Part shown: one piece after another, positions 1 to 8,326 of the stretch
Numbering within the stretch: the stretch's first letter is position 1
Layout: every line of letters starts with the position of its first letter
Origin: Thiobacillus denitrificans
GTDB lineage: Bacteria > Pseudomonadota > Gammaproteobacteria > Burkholderiales > Thiobacillaceae
NCBI GenBank assembly: GCA_002403375.1
Contig: DHHQ01000005.1
Span: 1-64,000, forward strand
Length of the DNA stretch: 64,000 bases
Reading direction: 5' to 3'
The notes under the pieces: generated by a model
The model's input: only the letters and a program-made list of their open reading frames with translations
Told to the model about the DNA's origin: nothing
The model's database searches: none
Program-made: the position numbers and the translations under genes

Positions 1-540
1 GAGGCCGCCGACTTCGTCGCCAAGACCAAGGTCGACGCCCTGGCGATCGCCATCAGCACCTCGCACGGCGCCTACAAGTTAACCCAGAAGCCCACCGGCA
101 AGGTGCTGCGCATCGACCGCGTGAAGGAAATCCACCAGCGCATCCCCAACGTCCACCTGGTGATGCACGGTTCCTCGTCGGTGCCGGAAGACTGGCTCGC
201 GATCATCAACAGCTACGGCGGCGACATGGGCCAGACCTACGGCGTGCCGGTCGAGGAGATCGTCGAAGGCATCAAGAACGGCGTGCGCAAGGTCAACATC
301 GACACCGACCTGCGCATGGCGTCGACCGGTGCGATCCGCAAGCACCTGGCGGAGAACAAGTCCAACTTCGACCCGCGCAAGTTCCTGAAGGAAGCGACCA
401 AGGGCATGAGCGACATCTGCAAGGCCCGCTACGAAGCCTTCGGCGCCGCCGGCCAGGCCAGCAAGATCAAGAAGGTGTTCAGCCTCGAAGAGATGCAGAA
501 GCGCTACGACAAGGGCGAACTGGATCCCAAGGTCAACTGA
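1..540 (+). CDS. fba: Class II fructose-bisphosphate aldolase, 3' part
   Basis: This is the C-terminal half of a zinc-dependent class II aldolase, which interconverts fructose 1,6-bisphosphate with glyceraldehyde 3-phosphate and dihydroxyacetone phosphate in glycolysis, gluconeogenesis and the Calvin cycle. The frame is open from base 1 to the TGA at 538, giving 179 residues of a family that is usually about 350 long. Visible family motifs are AIAISTSHGAYK, the HGSSSVP turn and GVRKVNIDTDLR, which binds the phosphate of the substrate. The 5' end lies outside the window. A strong terminator follows 26 bases downstream, so this gene ends its transcription unit. Calvin-cycle operons of sulfur oxidisers often carry this enzyme, but that link cannot be tested here. 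Confidence 0.95.
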   Translation, partial: EAADFVAKTKVDALAIAISTSHGAYKLTQKPTGKVLRIDRVKEIHQRIPNVHLVMHGSSSVPEDWLAIINSYGGDMGQTYGVPVEEIVEGIKNGVRKVNIDTDLRMASTGAIRKHLAENKSNFDPRKFLKEATKGMSDICKARYEAFGAAGQASKIKKVFSLEEMQKRYDKGELDPKVN

Positions 541-566
541 TCGGCCGCCTGACCGCGACATGATGA

Positions 567-592
567 GGGGGACGCCACGGCGTCCCCTTTTT
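567..592 (+). terminator. Rho-independent terminator after fba
   Basis: A 9-base perfect inverted repeat (GGGGACGCC at 568-576 and GGCGTCCCC at 579-587) is followed by TTTTT. It closes the aldolase transcript. Confidence 0.9.
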
Positions 593-693
593 CATGCTTG
601 CGGCCCTGCGACAATTTGCCATACTGACAACGACGTGCAGGATCCGTAGAATACATTTATGGATATTGTTATCCGTTTACATGGAGAGTCGAT

Positions 694-996
694 ATGAAGC
701 CAACCGTCGCGCTGTTCGTCCTTGCCCTGTCCGCCGCCATCGCGCCCGCGCAGGCAAGCCAGGAACTCGCCACCAAGAGCAAGTGCATGACCTGCCATGA
801 CGTCGCCAAGAAGAAAATGGGCCCTGCGTTCAAGGACATCGCCGCCAAGTACAAGGGCGAGGCCGGTGCCGAGGCGATGCTCGCCGACAGCATGCTGAAG
901 GGCGGCAAGGGCAAGTGGGGCAAGGTCCCGATGCCGCCGCAGAAGATCTCTCCGGCAGACGCCACGACGCTGTCGAAGTGGATTCTTACCCTGTAG
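694..996 (+). CDS. Small class I cytochrome c (c-551/c-552 type)
   Basis: This is a 100-residue periplasmic monohaem cytochrome, probably an electron carrier between dehydrogenases and a terminal oxidase. Residues 1-21 form a Sec signal peptide ending in AQA. The haem attachment motif CMTCH lies at 31-35, and the distal ligand is probably Met80 in KVPMPPQK. Size and motif order fit the cytochrome c-551/552 family. A GGAGAG ribosome site precedes the ATG by 6 bases. The gene stands alone: a terminator lies upstream and the rep gene converges from the other side. The upstream 100 bases are less GC-rich, as expected of a promoter region, but no good -35/-10 pair at normal spacing was found. Confidence 0.92.
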   Translation: MKPTVALFVLALSAAIAPAQASQELATKSKCMTCHDVAKKKMGPAFKDIAAKYKGEAGAEAMLADSMLKGGKGKWGKVPMPPQKISPADATTLSKWILTL

Positions 997-1035
997 TGAC
1001 TCCTCCCGGCCGCGCGATCTGCGCGGCCGCTCTCA

Positions 1036-3018
1036 TCATCCCAGCATTGCCTTGAGCGCCGCCAGGCGGTCGCTGCCACTCGCCTTGGCCGCGGCGTCGG
1101 AGGGCTTCTCCGGGTGCCGCACTTCGTCCCCGAGTTCTTCGATGAAGCGTGACGGATCGCAGGCGACCGTCTCGCGCGCGCGCTTGCGCCGTGCGCAGTA
1201 GGAGAGCGTCAGCGACTTGCGCGCGCGGGTGACGCCGACGTACATCAGGCGGCGCTCCTCCTCCAGCCTGCCCTCGTCGACCGCGTCGCGGTGCGGCAGG
1301 ATGTTCTCCTCGACGCCGACCAGGAACACGTGGCCGAACTCGAGTCCCTTCGAGGCGTGCAGCGTCGACAGCCGCACCGCGTCGGGCTCTTCCTCCTCGC
1401 GTCCCTCGAGCAGCGTGATCAGCGCGATGGTCTGCGTCAGCTGCAGCAGGTTCTTGTCGTCCTCCTCGCCCTTCTTCGCGATCCAGGCGGCGAACTCGAG
1501 CACGTTGTTCCACTTGTTCTGCGCCGCGCGCTGGTCGTCCTGGTCGAACAGGTAGACCTCGTAGTCGATCGTCTTCAGGAGGTCGTCGAGCAGCTCGCCC
1601 GCCGGCTCCCGCGCGACGCGTTCCTCGATGCGGTTGATGAAGTTGCAGAACTCGAGCAGCGGCGCCAGCTGGCGCTCGCCGATCTGTGAGGCGGCGGCGG
1701 CCGAGAACACCGCCTCGAACAGGCTGACGTGCAGGGTCGCGGCGACCTGGCCGAGCTTTTCGAGCGTCGCCGCGCCGATGCCGCGCTTCGGCGTGGTGAC
1801 CGCGCGGATGAAGGCCGGGTCGTCGTCGCTGTTGGCGATGAGCCTGAGGTAGGCGATGACGTCCTTGATCTCCGCCTTGTCGAAGAACGACTGCCCGCCC
1901 GAGAGCTGGTACGGCACCTTCTCGTTCCGCAGGGCCTGCTCGAAGATGCGCGCCTGGTAGTTGCCGCGGTAGAGGATCGCGTAGTCGCGCCATTCGGTGC
2001 GGTGCTGGAACTTGTGCGAGAGCAGGCGCATCACCACCGACTCGGCCTCGTGCTCGTCGTCCTTGGCGGGCATCACCTGGATCGCGTCGCCGACGCCGAG
2101 GTCGCTCCACAGGCGCTTCTCGAAGAGCTTGGGGTTGTTCGCGATGAGGCTGTTGGCGGCTTTCAGGATGCGCACCGTCGAACGGTAGTTCTGCTCGAGC
2201 TTGACCACGTGCAGGTGCGGATAGTCGTCGCGCAGCTGCCTGAGGTTGTCGGCCGACGCGCCGCGCCAGCCGTAGATCGCCTGGTCGTCGTCGCCCACCG
2301 CGGTGAACGCCGCGCGCACCCCGGTCAGCTTCTGCAGCAGGCGGTACTGCGCGACGTTGGTGTCCTGGTATTCGTCGACCAGGACGTGGCGCAGGCGGTT
2401 CTGCCACTTCTCGCGCAGTTCCGCGTGGGTGTCGAGCAACTCGGCCGGCAGCCGGATCAGGTCGTCGAAGTCGACCGCCTGGTAGGCGCGCAGCGTGGCG
2501 TCGTAGCGGTCGTAGATCTTCGCGTAGGCGCGCGCGTTGTCGTCCTCGGCGGTCTGCAAGGCGGCGGCGGGCGACTTCAGCTCGTTCTTCCACAGCGAAA
2601 TGCGGTTGACCGCGCGGCGGATCTCCTGCTTGTCGGTGGTCTTGAGGATCTCCGAAACGATGCCCATCGCATCGGCCGAATCGAGGATCGAGAACGAGGG
2701 CTTGAGCTCGGCGAATTTCGCGTCCTCGCGCAGCATCCTCAGCCCCATCGAGTGGAAGGTGGTGACGATCAGCCCCTTGGTGTTGACGCCCTGGGTGAGC
2801 TTGGCGGCGCGCTCCTGCATTTCGCGCGCGGCCTTGTTGGTGAAGGTGATCGCGGCGATCGAGCCCGGCTTGTAGCCGCACTCGCCGATCAGGTAGGCGA
2901 TCTTGTGGGTGATCACCCGGGTCTTGCCGGAGCCGGCGCCGGCGAGCACCAGCAGCGGGCCGTCGAGGTATTTCGCCGCCTCGCGCTGCGGTGCGTTCAG
3001 TGCGCCAAGCAGGCTCAT
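1036..3018 (-). CDS. rep: ATP-dependent DNA helicase Rep
   Basis: This is a superfamily 1A 3'-5' DNA helicase that helps replication forks pass protein roadblocks. The 660-residue length fits Rep/UvrD/PcrA. The Walker A motif AGAGSGKT lies at 26-33, followed by the ITFTNKAAREM motif, Walker B VDEYQDTN, the GDDDQAIYGWRGA motif and a late VGVTRARKSL motif. The opening GPLLVLAGAGSGKTRVIT and IAAITFTNKAAREMQERA match Rep more closely than UvrD. The start was set at the ATG whose first bases overlap the stop of the upstream glutaredoxin-like gene (ATGA overlap at 3015-3018). The frame stays open further upstream, but that extension only shadows the neighbour. Confidence 0.93.
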   Translation of the reverse strand: MSLLGALNAPQREAAKYLDGPLLVLAGAGSGKTRVITHKIAYLIGECGYKPGSIAAITFTNKAAREMQERAAKLTQGVNTKGLIVTTFHSMGLRMLREDAKFAELKPSFSILDSADAMGIVSEILKTTDKQEIRRAVNRISLWKNELKSPAAALQTAEDDNARAYAKIYDRYDATLRAYQAVDFDDLIRLPAELLDTHAELREKWQNRLRHVLVDEYQDTNVAQYRLLQKLTGVRAAFTAVGDDDQAIYGWRGASADNLRQLRDDYPHLHVVKLEQNYRSTVRILKAANSLIANNPKLFEKRLWSDLGVGDAIQVMPAKDDEHEAESVVMRLLSHKFQHRTEWRDYAILYRGNYQARIFEQALRNEKVPYQLSGGQSFFDKAEIKDVIAYLRLIANSDDDPAFIRAVTTPKRGIGAATLEKLGQVAATLHVSLFEAVFSAAAASQIGERQLAPLLEFCNFINRIEERVAREPAGELLDDLLKTIDYEVYLFDQDDQRAAQNKWNNVLEFAAWIAKKGEEDDKNLLQLTQTIALITLLEGREEEEPDAVRLSTLHASKGLEFGHVFLVGVEENILPHRDAVDEGRLEEERRLMYVGVTRARKSLTLSYCARRKRARETVACDPSRFIEELGDEVRHPEKPSDAAAKASGSDRLAALKAMLG

Positions 3019-3410
3019 GCCGCCGCGCCGAATTCGCGGTTCAGCCAGGCATTGATCGCGTCCGACTCGTAGAGCCAGGTCTGCCGCCCGTCGGCCTCGG
3101 TGATCAGCAGGCATGGCACCTGCGGCTTGCCGCCGCCGGCGAGCAGCGCGGCGCGGTGCGCGTCGTCGTTGCGGGCGTCGCGCAGCTCGATGTCGAGCGA
3201 GAGCCGGCGCATGGTGCGGCGCACCTTGAGGCAGAACGGGCAGGTGGGGAAGTGGTAGAGCGCGAGGTCGCGCGTGCGCGCGTCGACCGCCAGTTGCTCG
3301 GCGGGCGGTCGCACGATGCCCTTGGGTTGGGTGAGCCAGTAGCCGAGCAGCACGAAGGGCGCGAGCACGAGGCGGAGGGTACGGAAGAACAGGCGGATCA
3401 GGGGTTTCAT
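3015..3410 (-). CDS. Membrane-anchored glutaredoxin-like (GST N-domain) protein
   Basis: This 131-residue protein has an N-terminal hydrophobic helix (about 10-26) followed by a thioredoxin-fold domain. It has a CPFC redox motif at 57-60 and a VPCLL cis-proline strand later. It resembles glutaredoxins and the N-terminal domain of glutathione S-transferases, and the single helix suggests it is tethered to the inner membrane with the domain in the cytoplasm. A dithiol-disulfide exchange role is inferred from the CxxC motif; the partner is unknown. The ATG at 3410 was preferred over one 57 bases upstream because the extra residues are a low-complexity Arg/Pro run. The stop overlaps the start of rep, so the two are probably co-translated. 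Confidence 0.75.
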   Translation of the reverse strand: MKPLIRLFFRTLRLVLAPFVLLGYWLTQPKGIVRPPAEQLAVDARTRDLALYHFPTCPFCLKVRRTMRRLSLDIELRDARNDDAHRAALLAGGGKPQVPCLLITEADGRQTWLYESDAINAWLNREFGAAA

Positions 3411-3486
3411 GCGGGGGTCACGTGGGGGTCGGGCAGGGACGCTATGATGCGGGGCAACACAGCGCACGGAAGAGCCCGTATTTTAT

Positions 3487-4308
3487 ATGCCCACCTATGC
3501 CATTGGCGATCTTCAGGGATGTCACGCATCGCTGCTGCGTCTGCTCGACCACCTCCGATTCGACCCGGCGGCCGACCGGCTGTGGTTCGTCGGCGATCTC
3601 GTCAACCGCGGGCCGGATTCGCTGGGGGTGCTGCGCTGCATCCGCGATCTCGGCGACGCCGCGGTCTGCGTGCTCGGCAACCACGACCTCCATCTGCTCG
3701 CGCTGGCCGAGGGCTTCGGCCGCGTCCACAAGGGCGACACGCTCGATGAGGTCCTCGCCGCGCCGGACCGCGACGAGCTGCTGCACTGGCTGCGCAGCCG
3801 CAGGCTCGCGTGGCGCGACGGCGACCTGCTGATGGTGCACGCAGGCGTGCTGCCGGGCTGGACGCCGGACGACACCATGCAGCGGGCGGCGGAGGCCGAG
3901 GCGGTGCTGCAGGGCCCGCACTACCGCGAGTTCTTCGCACAGATGTACGGCAACGTGCCGGTCGCCTGGGACGACGGACTCGCCGGCGTCGAGCGCCTGC
4001 GCGTGATCGTCAATGCGTTCACCCGCCTGCGCTACTGTTCCGCCGCGGGCGAGATGGAGTTCCACCACAAGGGCGCGCCCGGCACCCAGCCGGCGGGCTG
4101 GCTGCCGTGGTTCGGGGTGCCGGGGCGCAGGAGCGCGCAGGCGACCTGCGTGATCGGCCACTGGTCGACGCTCGGCCTCGTCAACCGTCCGGACCTGATC
4201 GCGCTCGATACCGGCTGTCTGTGGGGCGGCAGGCTGACCGCGGTCAGGCTGGAGGATCGGCAGGTGTTTGCGGTGCAGTGCCCGCAGGCGAAACGTCCGC
4301 AGGCCTGA
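3487..4308 (+). CDS. apaH: Symmetrical bis(5'-nucleosyl)-tetraphosphatase
   Basis: ApaH splits diadenosine tetraphosphate symmetrically into two ADP and thereby controls Ap4A stress nucleotides and NpnN caps on RNA. The 273-residue protein carries the metallophosphoesterase signature in order: GDLQGC at 7-12, GDLVNRGPDS near 36-45 and GNHDLHLL near 63-70, with later metal-binding histidines in MVHAGVLPGW. Length and motifs match the family closely. The 3' end overlaps the convergent OlsA-like gene by 65 bases. No strong ribosome site precedes the ATG. Confidence 0.95.
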   Translation: MPTYAIGDLQGCHASLLRLLDHLRFDPAADRLWFVGDLVNRGPDSLGVLRCIRDLGDAAVCVLGNHDLHLLALAEGFGRVHKGDTLDEVLAAPDRDELLHWLRSRRLAWRDGDLLMVHAGVLPGWTPDDTMQRAAEAEAVLQGPHYREFFAQMYGNVPVAWDDGLAGVERLRVIVNAFTRLRYCSAAGEMEFHHKGAPGTQPAGWLPWFGVPGRRSAQATCVIGHWSTLGLVNRPDLIALDTGCLWGGRLTAVRLEDRQVFAVQCPQAKRPQA

Positions 4309-5053
4309 GCCCCAGCAGGCCGGCGACCGCCTGCTCGGCCGCCGCCGCCAACTCGCGTCGGTGGCGGTCCGGCGCGATCGGTTCGCCGAAATGCAGCTCG
4401 GCGACCAGCCCAGGCTCGCCGGTGATCTGCAGGAAGCTCTGCCACAGGCTGACGTGCTCGACGTAGGCCGGTGCCGCGCTGTATTCGCCGGCGAGCGTGC
4501 GGTAGCGCAGCGCGGCGGGCACGATCGGACACTGCAGCTCGACCGCCGGCTGCAGCAGCGACGGCAGGAAGCGCCGCAGCCCGCGGCCGTCGCTGGTGGT
4601 GCCCTCGGGGAACACCGCGACCCAGGCGCCTGCCTGCATCAGCGCGCGCATCTCGGCGTTGACGCGCGCGGTGTCGGCGCGGCGGCCGCGTTCGAGGAAC
4701 AGGGTGCCGGTCTTGTGCGCGAGCCAGCCGGCCACCGGCCAGGCACGGACTTCCGATTTGGAGACGAAATGCACGCGCTGCGCGGCGTGGATCAGGTAGA
4801 TGTCGAGCCACGACACGTGGTTGCACACCAGCAGGGCACCGGCCGGCAGCTGCGGAACCGCACCGATCTTCGCCCGGATGCCCAGCACCGCGAGCAGCCG
4901 CCGCGACCAGCGCATGATCGTGCGGTCGCGCGCTGTGCGGCTCATGAAGGGAAAGGCCAGCGCGACCAGCGTCACCCCCCACGCGAGGAGCAGCGCCAGC
5001 AGGGCGAGACGGCGGGTGCGGCGAACGAGGACGGGCAGGCGGGCGGCGGTCAC
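4244..5053 (-). CDS. olsA: 1-acyl-glycerol-3-phosphate/lyso-ornithine lipid acyltransferase (OlsA/PlsC family)
   Basis: This PlsC-superfamily acyltransferase has an N-terminal membrane helix at about 16-36, the catalytic NHVSWLD motif (NHx4D) at 78-84 and the FPEGTTS acceptor-binding motif at about 148-154. PlsC-type enzymes acylate lysophosphatidate. The gene directly follows an OlsB-like gene on the same strand with a 16-base gap, which makes the lyso-ornithine lipid O-acyltransferase OlsA the better guess (inference from pairing). The GTG at 5053 was chosen because it avoids overlap with olsB. An ATG at 5092 in the same frame is the alternative. The 3' end overlaps apaH by 65 bases. Confidence 0.7.
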   Translation of the reverse strand: MTAARLPVLVRRTRRLALLALLLAWGVTLVALAFPFMSRTARDRTIMRWSRRLLAVLGIRAKIGAVPQLPAGALLVCNHVSWLDIYLIHAAQRVHFVSKSEVRAWPVAGWLAHKTGTLFLERGRRADTARVNAEMRALMQAGAWVAVFPEGTTSDGRGLRRFLPSLLQPAVELQCPIVPAALRYRTLAGEYSAAPAYVEHVSLWQSFLQITGEPGLVAELHFGEPIAPDRHRRELAAAAEQAVAGLLGLRPADVSPAGTAPQTPADPPA

Positions 5054-5069
5054 CCGCCCATTGTAAGTC

Positions 5070-5819
5070 TCAAGCGAGGAAGCGGCGGGCATAGCTGCGG
5101 TTGAGCTGGGCCATCGGCAGCAGCATCAGCAGGTCCGCGGTGTTGAAGTCGGGATCCCACGCCGGCTCGCCGCACACCATCGCGCCGAGCCGGGTGTAGC
5201 CCTTGATCAGCGGCGGCAGCGCGACGGCCTGGCCATCGTCGAGCGACTCGACGGGGAGCCGGTAGCGCGGCGTCGTGTGCCACTCGATCGGCGCCAGGTG
5301 GCGCGCCGCCAGCTGGCGGTAGACGTCGGCGGCGAGGTGGCCGCCGTCGCCCATTCCGACGCTGGCGCAGCCGATGACGTATTCGTAGCCGTAGCGCGTC
5401 ATGTAGTCGGCGAGCCCCATCCACAGCCGGGCGATGACGCCGCCGGTGCGGTGCGCCGGGTGGACGCAGGAGCGGCCGAGCTCGGCCATGCGCGGACGCA
5501 GGAAGTTCAGCCGGGTGAGGTCGAACTCCTGCTCGGAATAGTAGCTGCCGACCCGCTTGGCGGCTTCGGGGGAGAGGATGCGGTAGGTGCCGACGACCGC
5601 GCCGCTGCCGAGCTCGCGCACCAGCAGGTGGTCGCAGAAGGGGTCGTACAGGTCGATGTCGTGGCCGGGCAGGACCGAGGCCAGGCGGGCGCCCATTTCC
5701 TCGGCGAAGACCCGGTAGCGCAGGCGCTGCGCTTCGCGGATCTCGCTGTCGTCAATCGCCAGCGAGACGTGATAGCGGCCGGCGGGGGCGGGGGTAACGT
5801 GACTGCGGACGTCGAGCAT
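5070..5819 (-). CDS. olsB: L-ornithine N(alpha)-acyltransferase-like protein (OlsB)
   Basis: This 249-residue GNAT-fold protein carries the pattern of OlsB, which transfers a 3-hydroxyacyl chain from acyl carrier protein to ornithine to make lyso-ornithine lipid. Family landmarks are LRYRVFAEEMGA, DPFCDHLLV, VVGTYRIL, YYSEQEFDL, the very conserved ELGRSCVHP, and IGCASVGM near the C-terminal third. A GGGAG ribosome site precedes the ATG. The next gene is a PlsC-type acyltransferase, matching the two-step olsB-olsA pathway for phosphorus-free ornithine lipids. Such proteins are sometimes labelled putative hemolysin. The exact amino acid substrate is not determined by sequence alone. Confidence 0.75.
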   Translation of the reverse strand: MLDVRSHVTPAPAGRYHVSLAIDDSEIREAQRLRYRVFAEEMGARLASVLPGHDIDLYDPFCDHLLVRELGSGAVVGTYRILSPEAAKRVGSYYSEQEFDLTRLNFLRPRMAELGRSCVHPAHRTGGVIARLWMGLADYMTRYGYEYVIGCASVGMGDGGHLAADVYRQLAARHLAPIEWHTTPRYRLPVESLDDGQAVALPPLIKGYTRLGAMVCGEPAWDPDFNTADLLMLLPMAQLNRSYARRFLA

Positions 5820-5866
5820 GGGGCACTCCCATTGATGGAATGCGCCCAGCTTAGGGAGCGGCTGTT

Positions 5867-5922
5867 AATCCGGCGTGACGGCCGGATTGCGGAACGATGA
5901 CCGGCCTGCGTGCGGGCCGGTC
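5867..5922 (-). terminator. Two tandem hairpins after the glycine-zipper lipoprotein gene
   Basis: There are two perfect 8-base inverted repeats: GACCGGCC/GGCCGGTC at 5899-5906 and 5915-5922, and AATCCGGC/GCCGGATT at 5867-5874 and 5881-5888. They lie just past the lipoprotein gene on the minus strand. Only a short TTAAC follows, so this may be a weak terminator or an mRNA-stabilising structure. Confidence 0.35.
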
Positions 5923-5926
5923 GCGC

Positions 5927-6382
5927 TCAGTGGGTCACGCGGGTGGTGCCGCCGCCCGACAGCACGCGCACGCGGTCGCCGACCTGGAAGCTTTCGTCGG
6001 CCGCCTGGGTGATCGCGAGCATGCGGCCGGAGTCGAGCTTGACCGTGATTTCGAGGCCCTTCTGGCGGGTCACCGCTTCTTCCGCCGCCGCGCCGCCGAG
6101 GCCGCCGAGCACGGCGCCGACGGTCGCCCCGACCACGCTGCCGCGGCCGCCGCCGACCGTGCTGCCGGCGACGCCGCCGACCACCGCGCCGGCGCCGGCG
6201 CCGACCGGCGTCTTGGTGCCCTCGATGAGCACCTCGCGCACCGATTCGACGACGCCCATCTGCACTTCCTGCACGGTGCGCGCCTGGCTGCGGCTGTAGT
6301 CCTTGCTGCCGAGTCCGGCGGGGCAGCCGGCCAGCAGCAGCGCGCTGGCGGCGACGAGGGTGGCGGCGATGGTCCGTTTCAT
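5927..6382 (-). CDS. Glycine-zipper outer membrane lipoprotein (SlyB/Pcp-like)
   Basis: This is a 151-residue predicted lipoprotein. Its signal peptide ends in the lipobox LLLAGC, with Cys20 as the lipidation site. The middle has an unusual glycine-rich stretch made of repeats such as GAGAGAVVGGVAGS and GATVGAVLGGLGG, the 2TM glycine-zipper pattern of SlyB/Pcp outer membrane lipoproteins. The C-terminal part (EITVKLDSGRMLAITQ and a GDRVRVL strand) looks like a small beta domain. These lipoproteins are linked to envelope integrity, but their precise function is not known. The start is the ATG before KRTIAATL, because the upstream in-frame extension would bury the signal peptide. Confidence 0.82.
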   Translation of the reverse strand: MKRTIAATLVAASALLLAGCPAGLGSKDYSRSQARTVQEVQMGVVESVREVLIEGTKTPVGAGAGAVVGGVAGSTVGGGRGSVVGATVGAVLGGLGGAAAEEAVTRQKGLEITVKLDSGRMLAITQAADESFQVGDRVRVLSGGGTTRVTH

Positions 6383-6398
6383 GATGGGCTCCGGTGTC

Positions 6399-7334
6399 TT
6401 ACTCGAAATGATAGCCAAACTGCGCGTGGAACGCGGCGGCGATGTCGCCGCGGGTCGGGCGGTGGTTCTGCCCGCCGCGCTGCGCGATCTTGATTGCTCC
6501 CATGAGACTGCCGAGCCGGCCGGAGGTTTCCCAGTCGAGCCCGTGCGTGATGCCGTAGAGGATGCCGCTGCGGTAGGCGTCGCCGCAGCCGGTGGGGTCG
6601 ACGATGCCCTCGGGCTTCGCCGGCGGGATGGCGATGCGGCCGCCGGCGCCGTGGATCTCCGAGCCCTCGGCGCCGCGCGTCACGATCAGCGCCTCGACGT
6701 GGCGCGCGAGCGTCGCCAGGCTTTCCCCGGTGCGCGCCTGCAGCAGTTCCGCCTCGTAGTCGTTGAGGATGACGTAGCGCGACTTGTGGACGCACTCCAG
6801 CAGTTCCTCGCCGGAGAACAGCGGCATGCCCTGGCCGGGGTCGAACACGCAGGGGATGCCGGCCTCGTGGAAGCCGCGCACGTGGCGCAGCATGCCGTCG
6901 CGGCCGTCGGGGGAGACGATGCCGAGCCTGACGTCGGGAACCAGCCGCACGTCGTTCTCGTGCGAATAGTTCATCGCGCCGGGATGGAAGGCGGTGATCT
7001 GGTTGTCGGCGAGGTCGGTGGTGATGAAGGCCTGCGCGGTGTAGGTGCCCGGGATGTGGCGGATGTAGTCGCGCGGGATCGCCTGCGCGTCGAGGCGCTC
7101 GGCGTAGGCGCCGAAATCGTCGCCGACGGTCGCCATGATCAGCGGCTCGCCGCCGAGCAGCTTGAGGTTGTAGGCGATGTTGCCCGCGCAGCCGCCGAAC
7201 TCGCGGCGCATCTCCGGCACCAGGAAGGACACGTTCAGCATGTGGATCTTGTCCGGCAGGATGTGGTGCTTGAAGTGGTCCTGGAACACCATGATCGAGT
7301 CGAAGGCGACGGAACCGCAGATGAGGGTGCGCAT
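6399..7334 (-). CDS. PfkB-family sugar/nucleoside kinase
   Basis: This is a 311-residue ribokinase-fold kinase that probably phosphorylates a sugar or nucleoside with ATP. It has the N-terminal FGGCAGNIAYNL substrate motif near 47-58 and the C-terminal signature DPTGCGDAYRSG beginning near 246, whose Asp252 is the catalytic base. The usual GAGD is GCGD here, but the aspartate is kept. Overall length and N-terminal pattern resemble adenosine-kinase-like members, so a nucleoside substrate is possible but unproven. It sits 16 bases upstream of the lipoprotein gene and divergently from the phospholipase C-like gene. A TATAAT hexamer on the minus strand at 7365-7370 could be its -10 box. Confidence 0.85.
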   Translation of the reverse strand: MRTLICGSVAFDSIMVFQDHFKHHILPDKIHMLNVSFLVPEMRREFGGCAGNIAYNLKLLGGEPLIMATVGDDFGAYAERLDAQAIPRDYIRHIPGTYTAQAFITTDLADNQITAFHPGAMNYSHENDVRLVPDVRLGIVSPDGRDGMLRHVRGFHEAGIPCVFDPGQGMPLFSGEELLECVHKSRYVILNDYEAELLQARTGESLATLARHVEALIVTRGAEGSEIHGAGGRIAIPPAKPEGIVDPTGCGDAYRSGILYGITHGLDWETSGRLGSLMGAIKIAQRGGQNHRPTRGDIAAAFHAQFGYHFE

Positions 7335-7451
7335 GACGGGAAACGAGTGAAGTCGACAGCCGCGATTATACGCAGGCCGCGATGGCGGCTCTTCACGGAA
7401 GATTCACGCGACTGACAGCTGAGGGTCACGCAGCGCCACCATATTGCACGC

Positions 7452-8321
7452 ATGAACGCGAAGCGTCTTGCCCTCTGGTGGTCGCTCCCGGCGAGCCTGT
7501 TCGCCGCCGATGCCCTGGCGTGGGGGCTGTACACCCACGTGTATTTCGCCCAGCTCCTGGTGTGGGCCGTTCCCCTGCTCGACCCCGGGCTGCGCCGGGC
7601 GGTGCGCCGCTTTCCCCAGCGCCTGATGGCGGGCGCCTGCCTGCCGGACCTCGCGCTGGTCGGCGCCACCGCAGGGACCCGGGCGTTCGACGCGAGCCAC
7701 CGCTGGGAAACCGCGCACGTCCTCATGGACGCCGCGCGCGACGACGAGACGCGCGCCTGCGCGGTCGGCGCGATGAGCCACCTGTGGGTCGACATCATCG
7801 CCCACAACCATTTCGTCCCCGCCCACGAGCACCTTTGGTGGAACGTGCCGATGCTGACGCACGCGGCGTCGGAGTGGGCGATGGATCGCCACATCGCGCG
7901 CCACCTGTTCCGCCCGCCGGCGTCGCTGTTGCGCGCCGACGACTGGCTGGTCGGCTACGTGGCGGAGAACTTCGGCTGCAGCGCCGCCGCGAGCCGGCGT
8001 GCGATCCGCCAGCTCGCCGGCGCCGAAAGCCTGCTGCGCCGCAGCCGCCTGCCCGGCATGCTGCACGCCGCGGGCCGCGTGCTCGACCGCAAGCTCGCTT
8101 CGCGCTTCGATTACTACCTTCAGGAAGTCGGCGCCCGGCTGCCGCAGATCAACCGCGTGCTGGCGGGTGAGGCGCCGGCCTGGCTGCCCGACTGCCCGCC
8201 GCTGGAGGTGGCGCGCGAGCGCATCGCCTCGCACCCGCGGGAACTGGTGGCGTGCCGCTTGCCGCTGCCGGCGGATCTGTTCGAAGCCGAGGTGCTGTCC
8301 GCGCTGCCGCGGGCAGCCTGA
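7452..8321 (+). CDS. Zinc-dependent phospholipase C-like protein
   Basis: This 289-residue protein resembles the zinc-dependent phospholipase C / S1-P1 nuclease fold. A signal peptide ends in ALA at 21-23, so the mature protein would begin with Trp24. In bacterial PC-phospholipases C the N-terminal Trp itself binds zinc, so this placement is meaningful. Further likely ligands are His29, the D of LPDL, and the cluster GAMSHLWVDIIAHNHFVPAHEHLWW. The predicted role is hydrolysis of phospholipid head groups to diacylglycerol in the periplasm or outside the cell (inference). It lies among lipid-metabolism genes. The nearest gene converges at its 3' end with a 5-base gap. Confidence 0.72.
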   Translation: MNAKRLALWWSLPASLFAADALAWGLYTHVYFAQLLVWAVPLLDPGLRRAVRRFPQRLMAGACLPDLALVGATAGTRAFDASHRWETAHVLMDAARDDETRACAVGAMSHLWVDIIAHNHFVPAHEHLWWNVPMLTHAASEWAMDRHIARHLFRPPASLLRADDWLVGYVAENFGCSAAASRRAIRQLAGAESLLRRSRLPGMLHAAGRVLDRKLASRFDYYLQEVGARLPQINRVLAGEAPAWLPDCPPLEVARERIASHPRELVACRLPLPADLFEAEVLSALPRAA

Positions 8322-8326
8322 GGGGG

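Noticed and set aside
600..690. Sigma-70 promoter TTGCCA ... TAGAAT before the small cytochrome c
   Set aside because: The spacing of about 25 bases between the boxes is too long for a standard promoter.
6399..7334. Inactive PfkB kinase because of GCGD instead of GAGD
   Set aside because: The catalytic aspartate and surrounding DPTG and substrate motifs are kept, and the Ala to Cys change alone is not evidence of loss.
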